Assembly (NCBI GenBank): GCA_003694465.1
Contig: RFKM01000051.1
Span: forward strand, 1-5,332
Source of the DNA: Alphaproteobacteria bacterium
Lineage (GTDB): Bacteria; Pseudomonadota; Alphaproteobacteria; Rhodobacterales; Rhodobacteraceae
Length of the DNA: 5,332 bases
Direction: 5' to 3'
The notes beneath the pieces are model-generated. The model made no database searches and was not told the origin of the DNA. It worked only from the letters and a program-made list of their open reading frames with translations. The translations under genes were made by a program, and so were the position numbers. Below, one piece after another: positions 1 through 5,332 of this stretch (position 1 is the stretch's first letter; each line of letters begins with the position of its first letter).

Positions 1-2480
1 CGCGCGTTGGTCGGGTCGTAGGGGCTGTCTTCCACCACCTCGGCAGGCCAGAGCCGGCCCTGCATCTTCACCATGAGCTTCTGCCCGGGCGTGGCGAGAT
101 CGGGGCGCACATAGCCCATGCCGATCGACTTGCCGAAGGCAACGGAATAGCCGCCCGAGGTCAGCCTGCCGATCTTGGTCTCGCCGTCATAAAGCGCCTC
201 GCGGCCCCACGGGTCGGCATCCTCCGGGCCGTCGATCAGCAGGGTCACGCATTTCGACCGGATCCCGGTTTCGACCATCGCCGCCTTGCCGTGGAACTCC
301 TTCGACAGGTCGACGAACCGGTCGAGCCCGGCCTCGAGGGGCGTTGCATCGCGCCCGAGCTCGGTGCCGAAGGCGCGATAGCTCTTCTCCTGCCTGAGCC
401 AGTTCTGCGCCCGCGCGCCCACCGGCTTCATCCCGTGTTTCGCGCCGGCTTCCATCAGCCGGTCCCACAGGTAGTTCTGCATCTCGATCGGGTGATGCAG
501 CTCCCATCCCAGCTCGCCGGTATAGGCCACGCGCACCGCCGTCAGCGGGCACATGCCGAGCTCGATCTTCCGGGCCGAAAGCCATGGGAAGCGCTTGTTC
601 GAAAGCGCGGTTTCCGGCTCGGCATCGCGGATCAGCTCCCTCAGAATGTCGCGCGACTTCGGCCCGGCAAGGGCAAAGACGCCGATCCGCGTCGTCCAGT
701 CCTCGACCTCGATGCGCCCGAACTCGGCTTCCTTGTCGGCCACCGCCTTGAGCAGGTAGTCGCGGTCATAGGCATGCCATGCCCCGGCCGAGACGAGCAC
801 GAAGCGGTCTTCGGCCTCGCGGATGATGGTGTATTCGGTGCGCGTCGTGCCGGCGCCGGTGAGCGCATAGGTCAGGTTGATGCGCCCGACGCGGGGCAGC
901 CTGTTGGTGGTGAACCAGTCGAGGAAGGCCGCCGCGCCCGGACCCTTGACCACATGCTTGGCAAAGGCGGTGGCGTCGATCAGCCCGGCGCTGGAGCGGA
1001 TCGCTTCGGCCTCGGCCTTGGCAAAGGGCCACCATGCGCCGCGGCGGAAAGAACGCGACGTCTCGTCGAAATCGGCGGGCGCGTCGACGGGGCCGTAGTA
1101 GTTCGGCCGCTCCCAGCCGTTTACCTGCCCGAACTGCGCGCCCAGCGCCTTTTGCCGGTCATAGGCCGGGGCGGTGCGCAGCGGCCGGCAGGCGGGGCGC
1201 TCTTCGTCGGGGTGGTGGAGAATGTAGACGTGCTCGTAGCACTCCTCGTTCTTGCGCGCGGCGTATTCGGTCGTCATCCAGTCGCCGTAGCGCTTGGGAT
1301 CGAGGCTTGCCATGTCGATCTCGGCCTCGCCCTCGACCATCATCTGCGCAAGGTAATGGCCGGTGCCGCCCGCGGCCGTGATGCCAAAGGAAAAGCCCTC
1401 GGCGAGCCACATGTTGCGCAGGCCCGGCGCCGGGCCGACGAGCGGGTTGCCGTCGGGGGTGTAGCAGATCGGGCCGTTGAAATCGTCCTTGAGGCCGACG
1501 TTCTCGACCGAGGGAATCCGGTGGATGAACGACATGTATTCCTCCTCGATGCGCTCCAGATCGAGGGGGAAGAGATCGGCCCGGAAACTGTCGGGCACGC
1601 CATGGAGGAACCGCGCCGGCGCGCCGCGCTCGTAGGGGCCGAGAATCCAGCCGCCGCGCTCTTCGCGCACATACCATTTCGCATCGGCATCGCGCAGCAC
1701 CGGATGCTCGCCGTGGGTCTTGCGAAACTCGACCAGCGCCGGGTCGGGTTCGGTGACGATATACTGGTGTTCGACCGGGATCGCCGGAATCTTGATCCCC
1801 AGCAGCCGGGCGGTGCGCTGGGCATGGTTGCCGGTGGCGGTGACCACGTGCTCGGCGTGGATTTCCACCTGCTCCTCGGTGGGCACGAGGTTGCCGCCCT
1901 TCTCGGCCATCTTCGTGGCGGTGACGATCCACTCCGAGCCGGTCCAGCGGTAGCCGTCCACCTGCCACTTGCGCTCGATGATCACCCCGCGCTGGCGCGC
2001 GCCCTTGGCCATGGCCATGGTCACGTCGGCCGGGTTGATGTAGCCGTCGGTGGGGTGATAGAGCGCGCCGATCAGGTCTTCGGTGCGCACCAGCGGCCAG
2101 CGCTCGCGAATCTCGGCCGGGGTGAGGAACTCGTAGGGAATGCCGACCGTTTCGGCGGTGGTGGCGTAGAGCTGGTATTCGTCCATCCGCGCCTGCGTCT
2201 GGGCCATGCGCAGGTTGCCGACCACCGAGAAGCCGGCATTGAGCCCGGTTTCCTCTTCCAGCGTCTTGTAGAACTTCACCGAATAGTCGTGAATGTGGCT
2301 GGTGGCATAGCCCATGTTGAAGAGCGGCAGCAGGCCGGCGGCATGCCATGTCGAGCCGGAGGTGAGTTCGTCGCGCTCGAGCAGCATCACGTCCTGCCAG
2401 CCGGCGCGGGCGAGATGATAGGCGATCGACGTGCCGATGGCGCCACCGCCGACGACAAGGGCTTTCACATGGGTTTTCAT
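1..2480 (-). CDS. Dimethylglycine/sarcosine dehydrogenase-type FAD oxidoreductase with GcvT domain (partial at C-terminus)
   Basis: Oxidative N-demethylase of the dimethylglycine/sarcosine dehydrogenase family. Members oxidise an N-methyl glycine derivative with FAD and pass the one-carbon unit to tetrahydrofolate. The substrate here cannot be read from sequence. It starts at the ATG at 2480, 7 bases after an AGGGAG site, and 826 codons are visible to the edge. A dinucleotide-binding GxGxxG lies at residues 11-16 with the ribose-binding E35. STWHAAG at 43-49 contains H46, aligned with the histidine that carries covalent FAD in mitochondrial homologues. H238 (EHQY) and Y270 are candidate active-site residues. 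Approximate domains are DAO 5-380, FAO_M 385-440, GCV_T 445-700 and GCV_T_C 720-815. The visible end, DSPYDPTNA, looks like the family's terminus, so few residues should be missing. No signal peptide is seen, so it is probably cytoplasmic, with ETF a plausible electron acceptor. Position 549 is Glu where homologues usually have Asp in the folate site. The gene lies 98 bases after the lipoprotein gene, so readthrough or its own promoter are both possible. Confidence 0.93.
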   Translation of the reverse strand, partial: MKTHVKALVVGGGAIGTSIAYHLARAGWQDVMLLERDELTSGSTWHAAGLLPLFNMGYATSHIHDYSVKFYKTLEEETGLNAGFSVVGNLRMAQTQARMDEYQLYATTAETVGIPYEFLTPAEIRERWPLVRTEDLIGALYHPTDGYINPADVTMAMAKGARQRGVIIERKWQVDGYRWTGSEWIVTATKMAEKGGNLVPTEEQVEIHAEHVVTATGNHAQRTARLLGIKIPAIPVEHQYIVTEPDPALVEFRKTHGEHPVLRDADAKWYVREERGGWILGPYERGAPARFLHGVPDSFRADLFPLDLERIEEEYMSFIHRIPSVENVGLKDDFNGPICYTPDGNPLVGPAPGLRNMWLAEGFSFGITAAGGTGHYLAQMMVEGEAEIDMASLDPKRYGDWMTTEYAARKNEECYEHVYILHHPDEERPACRPLRTAPAYDRQKALGAQFGQVNGWERPNYYGPVDAPADFDETSRSFRRGAWWPFAKAEAEAIRSSAGLIDATAFAKHVVKGPGAAAFLDWFTTNRLPRVGRINLTYALTGAGTTRTEYTIIREAEDRFVLVSAGAWHAYDRDYLLKAVADKEAEFGRIEVEDWTTRIGVFALAGPKSRDILRELIRDAEPETALSNKRFPWLSARKIELGMCPLTAVRVAYTGELGWELHHPIEMQNYLWDRLMEAGAKHGMKPVGARAQNWLRQEKSYRAFGTELGRDATPLEAGLDRFVDLSKEFHGKAAMVETGIRSKCVTLLIDGPEDADPWGREALYDGETKIGRLTSGGYSVAFGKSIGMGYVRPDLATPGQKLMVKMQGRLWPAEVVEDSPYDPTNA

Positions 2481-2487
2481 CGCAAGA

Positions 2488-2493
2488 CTCCCT
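2488..2493 (-). promoter_or_regulatory. Ribosome binding site of the flavoprotein gene
   Basis: The minus strand reads AGGGAG here, 7 bases before the ATG at 2480. This is a near-consensus Shine-Dalgarno site and fixes the start immediately before the MKTHVKALVVGGG nucleotide-binding strand. Confidence 0.75.
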
Positions 2494-2553
2494 GAGTGTT
2501 CCGCGCTCACTCTGCCCGATGGCGCGTCGCGGCGAAAGAACCAGCCGACGCTT

Positions 2554-2580
2554 GACCGCGCGAAAACGACGAGCGCGATC
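2554..2580 (-). terminator. GC-rich hairpin just after the lipoprotein gene; possible weak terminator or attenuator
   Basis: On the minus strand GATCGCGC pairs with GCGCGGTC, giving 8 pairs with one G-T wobble around an 11-base loop. The stem starts within the stop codon of the lipoprotein gene. No T-tract follows, so it is not a classical intrinsic terminator. It could be a 3'-end stabiliser, a weak terminator or a chance structure in high-GC DNA. The rest of the 98-base gap shows only the ribosome binding site of the next gene, and I could not identify a convincing promoter. Confidence 0.25.
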
Positions 2581-3247
2581 AGCGCCCTTCGGCAAGGCGC
2601 GCGAGGAAGCCGTCGACGGGCAGCACCGGGCGCAGCTGCGCGGCGAGGTCGGCCAGCCTCGGGCTGGTGCGATCGAACAGGGCGTAGCAGACGAAATCCT
2701 GCACCATCGCTGCTTGCTGTTCGTATCCGTAGGACAGGAACGCCGCCTTCGGGTCGGCCTCGAACCAGTAGGGATCGACCCGCGCAAGGCTCTCGCCCGC
2801 CGCGCGGGCCATCGAATAGCCCGTCTGGCCGGCGTTCTGCCGCTGCCAGACATGGGTCAGCTCGTGGACGAGCAGCACCGAGGCCGGGAAGGGCGCGCTG
2901 GCCGGGAAGCCGGCAAAGGCGTCGGCGGAATAGTAGGGGAAGGCGAAATAGATCGTGTTGTCCATCACGAAGGCGGCCGGCCATGTCCAGACCCGCCGGG
3001 TGCTGCGGTGGCGGTCGCACAGGCCGGGGGGCGGGGCGGTCGGCCTTCGGGCGGCAGCTTGCGCCTCGGGGTGCGGGCGTGGCAGCGGCACGAGGCCGAG
3101 CCCGGCGGTGATCTGGACTTTCCCGGTGTCGAGAGACGGGCCGAAGAGGCTTTCGGCGACGGCACGTTCGTTCGGGCTGAGGGGGCGGGCGCAGGCCGCC
3201 AGCAGGCACAGGGCGCACAGGGCGGCAAGGGGCAGGTGCCGGCTCAT
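2579..3247 (-). CDS. Putative lipoprotein with HExxH zinc-metallopeptidase motif
   Basis: A 222-residue protein not assignable to a named family. The N-terminus has a basic start, a hydrophobic core and the lipobox LAAC at 16-19, so C19 should be lipidated after signal peptidase II cleavage and the mature protein should sit in the envelope. HELTHVWQ at 128-135 is an HExxH zinc site (H128, E129, H132), and E176 in YGYEQQA is a candidate third ligand. NTIYF at 97-101 precedes the motif, an order I associate with DUF4157-like peptidases; that link is from memory. Residues 57-75 are proline- and alanine-rich, probably a linker. C77 is the only cysteine between the lipobox and C187 of the FVCY segment near the C-terminus. 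The ATG overlaps the TGA of the upstream membrane-protein gene by 4 bases (ATGA), so translation is probably coupled. Peptidase activity is unproven; it could be a structural domain that keeps the metal site. The gene call is strong, the function moderate. Confidence 0.85.
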   Translation of the reverse strand: MSRHLPLAALCALCLLAACARPLSPNERAVAESLFGPSLDTGKVQITAGLGLVPLPRPHPEAQAAARRPTAPPPGLCDRHRSTRRVWTWPAAFVMDNTIYFAFPYYSADAFAGFPASAPFPASVLLVHELTHVWQRQNAGQTGYSMARAAGESLARVDPYWFEADPKAAFLSYGYEQQAAMVQDFVCYALFDRTSPRLADLAAQLRPVLPVDGFLARLAEGR

Positions 3248-4050
3248 TGGCCGCGCCCCCCGTCGAAGGCGCGCACCAGCCGCCAGAGGACGAGCAGCAG
3301 AAGCCCCGGCAGCAGGAGGAGGCGCAGGATGTAACTGCCGACAAGCGTTGCCGTATCGGCCAGCAGCGCGTCGGCGCGCTCCCAGAACAGCCCGGCGCTG
3401 GCGAAATAGGCCGCCGCCGTCTCGCGCCAGCCCGGCGCCTCGCCCGACGCGCCCGGCTGGCCGATCAGCGCCTTGGCCTGACCGACGATCTCGTCAACGC
3501 GGGCCTCGGCGGCGGCGACGGGCGCGGCGGTGAGCCAGTCGCCCATCGCCTCGCCCGCGATCAGCGCAATCGGCAGGAGGATGGCGAGCGCGAGCCCCAG
3601 CCGCAGGCTTTCGTCGAGCACCCGGGCGAGGGCCGGAGGAACGGCGCCGGGCCTTGCGGTGCGCAGCGCCTGGCCGGCCAGAAAGAGGGCGAGGGCAGCG
3701 AAGCCCACCGCCGTGACCGGCCCGAGCGAGAGCGACAGCAAGCCGGTCAGCACCGCGATGGCGAAGACCACCGACGAGACCCGCTCGACGGTGTCGTCCA
3801 CCGGCTCGAGCCATTTGAACGGCTGCACGTTTCCGCTTGCCACGACGCTTGCCCCGACTTCGATTTCCTGCGCGAAGGAGAGCGCCGCGTTGATCGCCCG
3901 CAGCGAAACATAGGTGGCGCTGCTGGCCACCGACACCGCCGCCGCCTGCGCGCGCGCCGCGGCGAGGGCGGGGCTTGCCGCCGGGCGCAGCGCCAGCCCG
4001 GCGGCCGCCGCCGCGGCGATCAGCCAGAGCGCGGCGACGAGCGCCCTCAT
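3244..4050 (-). CDS. Uncharacterised multi-pass inner-membrane protein
   Basis: A 268-residue protein of unknown function. Hydrophobic segments lie at about 3-22 (signal anchor or uncleaved leader), 92-110, 112-129, 149-168 and 234-256, so it is a polytopic membrane protein. The short SLGP turn near 108-111 suggests a hairpin. The soluble loop at 23-91 carries an INAALSFAQ-E-EV stretch (53-65) and EPVDDTVERVSS (82-93), which resemble, from memory, a family of gammaproteobacterial hypothetical membrane proteins. A second loop (169-233) looks amphipathic and Ala/Glu-rich. The basic tail (R257, R260, R266) suggests a cytoplasmic C-terminus. The start is the ATG at 4050, which overlaps the reductase TGA. 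The same frame stays open much further upstream, but only as a shadow of the reductase. Its stop overlaps the lipoprotein start, so it is the centre of a coupled triad. No transporter, channel or enzyme signature is visible. Confidence 0.85.
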   Translation of the reverse strand: MRALVAALWLIAAAAAAGLALRPAASPALAAARAQAAAVSVASSATYVSLRAINAALSFAQEIEVGASVVASGNVQPFKWLEPVDDTVERVSSVVFAIAVLTGLLSLSLGPVTAVGFAALALFLAGQALRTARPGAVPPALARVLDESLRLGLALAILLPIALIAGEAMGDWLTAAPVAAAEARVDEIVGQAKALIGQPGASGEAPGWRETAAAYFASAGLFWERADALLADTATLVGSYILRLLLLPGLLLLVLWRLVRAFDGGRGQ

Positions 4051-5033
4051 GCCAGGCTCGGCACCACGAGGTCGGGCGGGCGGTGGCCGTCGGCGAAGGT
4101 CTGGATGTTGAGCAGAACCTTCTCGCCCATCTCGCGCCGGGCCTCGCGCGTTGCCGATCCCATGTGCGGCAACAGCACCACGTTGGGCATGGCGCGCAGC
4201 CGCGGATTGGCCTCGGTGCCGTGTTCGAACACGTCGAGCCCGGCGCCGGCCAGCTCGCCCGCGCGCAGCATCCGCGTCAGGGCGTTCTCGTCGATCACCT
4301 CGCCGCGCGAGGTGTTGATGATGACGGCATCGGGCTTCATCAGCTTCAGCCGCCGCGCGTTCATCAGGTGGAAGGTCGAGGGGGTGTGCGGGCAGTTGAT
4401 CGAGAGCACGTCGACGCGGCTGACCATCTGGTCGAGGCTTTCCCAGTAGGTGGCGCCGGTTTCGGCCTCGATGTCGGGGTGCAGGCGGCGGCGGTTGTGG
4501 TAATGGATCTCCATCCCGAAGCACTTCGCCCGCCGCGCCAGCGCCTGGCCGACGCGCCCCATGCCGAGAATCCCCAGCTTGCGCCCCGAGATGCGCCCGC
4601 CCAGAAGCGCCATCGGCGACCATCCGCCCCATTCGCCCGACTGCATGATCGCCTGTCCCTCGGGCAGGCGGCGGGTGACGGCGATGATCAGCGCCATCGC
4701 CATGTCGGCGGTATCGTCCGAGAGCACGCCCGGCGTGTTGCTCACGAGGATGCCGCGCTGGCGGGCGGTGGCAACGTCGATATGGTCGACCCCGGCGCCG
4801 TAATTGGCGATCAGCCGCAGTCGTTCGCCGGCCTGGGCGAGCAGCGCCTGGTCGATCCTGTCGTTGAGGGTGGGCACCAGAACGTCGGCGCGCTGCATCG
4901 CCTCGGCCAGCTGAGCGCGGCTGAACGGCACGTCGCTTTCGTTCAGCGTGACGTCGAACAGCTCGGCCATCCGCGCCTCGATCTCCTCGGGCAACCGTCG
5001 CGTCACGACAACACTCAACCGTTCCGATGCCAT
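4047..5033 (-). CDS. D-2-hydroxyacid dehydrogenase, glyoxylate/hydroxypyruvate reductase type
   Basis: An NAD(P)-dependent reductase of the D-isomer-specific 2-hydroxyacid dehydrogenase family, 328 residues (normal length), soluble and cytoplasmic. The likely reaction is reduction of glyoxylate to glycolate or hydroxypyruvate to D-glycerate. The substrate-domain motif NYGAGVDHID spans 77-86. The Rossmann loop is GILGMGRVG (154-162, GxGxxG 157-162). After the second strand comes HNRRR (179-183) instead of an acidic residue, which favours NADPH over NADH. Catalytic R243 lies in NTSRGEV and H290 in LPHMGSAT. The catalytic Glu expected 29 residues after R243 and 18 before H290 falls on G272, with E270 and E274 beside it. 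It starts at the ATG at 5033, 9 bases after AGGAG. It leads a three-gene unit: its TGA overlaps the membrane-protein ATG by 4 bases. It is divergent from the SH3-type gene, sharing a 120-base intergenic region. Family assignment is firm; substrate and exact subfamily are inferred. Confidence 0.94.
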   Translation of the reverse strand: MASERLSVVVTRRLPEEIEARMAELFDVTLNESDVPFSRAQLAEAMQRADVLVPTLNDRIDQALLAQAGERLRLIANYGAGVDHIDVATARQRGILVSNTPGVLSDDTADMAMALIIAVTRRLPEGQAIMQSGEWGGWSPMALLGGRISGRKLGILGMGRVGQALARRAKCFGMEIHYHNRRRLHPDIEAETGATYWESLDQMVSRVDVLSINCPHTPSTFHLMNARRLKLMKPDAVIINTSRGEVIDENALTRMLRAGELAGAGLDVFEHGTEANPRLRAMPNVVLLPHMGSATREARREMGEKVLLNIQTFADGHRPPDLVVPSLA

Positions 5034-5042
5034 CGACCGTAT

Positions 5043-5047
5043 CTCCT
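5043..5047 (-). promoter_or_regulatory. Ribosome binding site of the D-2-hydroxyacid dehydrogenase gene
   Basis: The minus strand reads AGGAG 9 bases before the ATG at 5033. This supports the chosen start, from which the protein has the normal family length. Confidence 0.75.
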
Positions 5048-5085
5048 GTCTTTACACGCAGGGCCTGTCGGGTTCATGGTGGCGA

Positions 5086-5131
5086 ATAACGCAAAGAGGC
5101 ACAAGCGCCAGAAGGCGCATGATAACGAAAA
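5086..5131. repeat. Paired direct repeat ATAACG(C/A)AAA flanking a small palindrome
   Basis: ATAACGCAAA at 5086-5095 and ATAACGAAAA at 5122-5131 match at 9 of 10 positions and are 36 bases apart. Between them, GCGCC AGAA GGCGC (5105-5118) forms a perfect 5-base inverted repeat. The position in a divergent promoter region fits operator sites, but the motifs are short and chance is possible. Confidence 0.35.
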
Positions 5132-5153
5132 CAATGCGTTGGGTGGGCAGTTC

Positions 5154-5332
5154 ATGAGCGGGACGAGACCGTTGCGCCTTTCGGCCGCGTTGCTGGCGGG
5201 CGCCTTGGCGCTGGCTGGAGCGGCCACGGGGCAGGACGCCGCGGCGGGCGCGGGGCAAGAGGCCGCGGCCGAGTCGCCGGCGATCGGGCCGGTGACGCAT
5301 CTGCCGCTGCCGCGTTTCGTCAGCCTCAAGGC
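5154..5332 (+). CDS. Secreted SH3-domain-type protein, N-terminal fragment
   Basis: A 59-codon open start running off the right edge. Residues 1-26 form a signal peptide: basic R5 and R8, a hydrophobic Leu/Ala core at 9-24, and a likely cleavage near ATG-QDA (about 26/27). Residues 27-44 are a low-complexity Ala/Gly/Glu linker. At 45-59 the sequence GPVTHLPLPRFVSLK resembles the opening of alphaproteobacterial SH3-like (SH3_4/DUF1058-type) exported proteins, where the SH3 fold continues with a conserved RRGPS-type segment; that segment lies outside the window, so the domain itself is not seen. The expected location is the periplasm, perhaps acting at the cell wall as bacterial SH3 domains often do. 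The ATG at 5154 is the only one that gives a proper signal peptide; an in-frame TTG at 5139 would add five residues. It is divergent from the reductase gene. Gene presence is likely, identity moderate. Confidence 0.72.
   Translation, partial: MSGTRPLRLSAALLAGALALAGAATGQDAAAGAGQEAAAESPAIGPVTHLPLPRFVSLK

Larger units (their letters stand above)
5034..5153. promoter_or_regulatory. Divergent intergenic region between the reductase unit and the SH3-type gene
   Basis: These 120 bases separate two genes transcribed away from each other, so both promoters should lie here. The stretch from about 5080 to 5140 is clearly AT-richer than the flanking genes. I see no good -35/-10 pair on either strand. 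The visible structure is a 5-base palindrome at 5105-5118 and two copies of a 10-base motif around it. The plus-strand gene has only a weak G-rich stretch (5141-5147) as a possible ribosome binding site. Confidence 0.6.

Noticed and set aside
291..2495. A 734-codon open frame on the plus strand covering most of the flavoprotein gene
   Set aside because: It lies antisense to a gene with unmistakable DAO/GcvT motifs. Its translation is rich in Gly, Ala, Arg and His with no recognisable domain, as expected from the complement of high-GC codons.
1159..2853. A 564-codon minus-strand frame spanning the flavoprotein start and the lipoprotein gene
   Set aside because: It is a frame-shifted shadow that is Arg/Pro/Ala-rich, crosses two well-supported genes and their gap, and contains no domain motif.
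3247..4449. A 400-codon plus-strand frame antisense to the membrane protein and dehydrogenase
   Set aside because: Gln/Arg/Gly-rich complement of Leu/Ala-rich coding sequence, with no domain features and no ribosome binding site that I could see.
4051..4632. An N-terminal extension of the membrane protein to an ATG at 4632
   Set aside because: The extension is an out-of-frame reading of the dehydrogenase gene and is low-complexity. The ATG at 4050 gives a hydrophobic N-terminus and the typical ATGA coupling.
5015..5329. A 104-codon minus-strand frame overlapping the dehydrogenase start and the SH3-type gene
   Set aside because: It is antisense to the signal peptide and linker of the plus-strand gene and crosses the divergent promoter region. 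Its composition is that of a shadow frame.
1..5332. Search for CRISPR arrays, tRNA or rRNA genes, insertion sequences and phage genes
   Set aside because: No spaced repeat arrays, cloverleaf-like segments, transposase motifs or phage-type proteins were seen. The window is almost fully explained by five protein genes.

Overview
The window is high-GC DNA with dense, mostly minus-strand coding capacity and short intergenic gaps. The gene content (a dimethylglycine/sarcosine dehydrogenase-type flavoprotein, a glyoxylate/hydroxypyruvate reductase-type D-2-hydroxyacid dehydrogenase, and a secreted SH3-type protein divergent from that dehydrogenase) fits an alphaproteobacterium, most likely Rhodobacteraceae. 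The taxon is inferred from protein character only.

Layout. The left half (1-2480, minus) is one long gene for a DAO/FAO_M/GcvT fusion flavoprotein of the dimethylglycine/sarcosine dehydrogenase type. Its C-terminus runs off the left edge, probably by only a few codons. A 98-base gap holds its ribosome binding site and a GC-rich hairpin. Then, reading right to left on the minus strand, comes a compact three-gene unit: D-2-hydroxyacid dehydrogenase (5033-4047), an uncharacterised multi-pass membrane protein (4050-3244) and a small lipoprotein with an HExxH zinc-peptidase motif (3247-2579). Both junctions in this unit are 4-base ATGA stop/start overlaps. A 120-base, AT-richer divergent intergenic region (5034-5153) separates the unit from a plus-strand gene at the right edge. 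That gene encodes an exported protein whose visible 59 residues resemble the start of alphaproteobacterial SH3-domain proteins.

How the genes work together. The left gene most likely oxidises an N-methylated glycine derivative (dimethylglycine, sarcosine or similar) and passes the one-carbon unit to tetrahydrofolate. The dehydrogenase most likely reduces glyoxylate or hydroxypyruvate, so both could serve C1/C2 and glycine-serine metabolism. The membrane protein and the lipoprotein form an envelope pair translationally tied to that reductase, with no obvious metabolic reason.

There are no RNA genes, mobile elements, CRISPR arrays or phage genes that I can support. This is largely a housekeeping or accessory-metabolic region. 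The points most worth a second look are the coupled reductase/membrane/lipoprotein triad, a glycine where the reductase family has its catalytic glutamate, a glutamate at the usual aspartate of the folate site in the flavoprotein, and a paired repeat around a small palindrome in the divergent promoter region.
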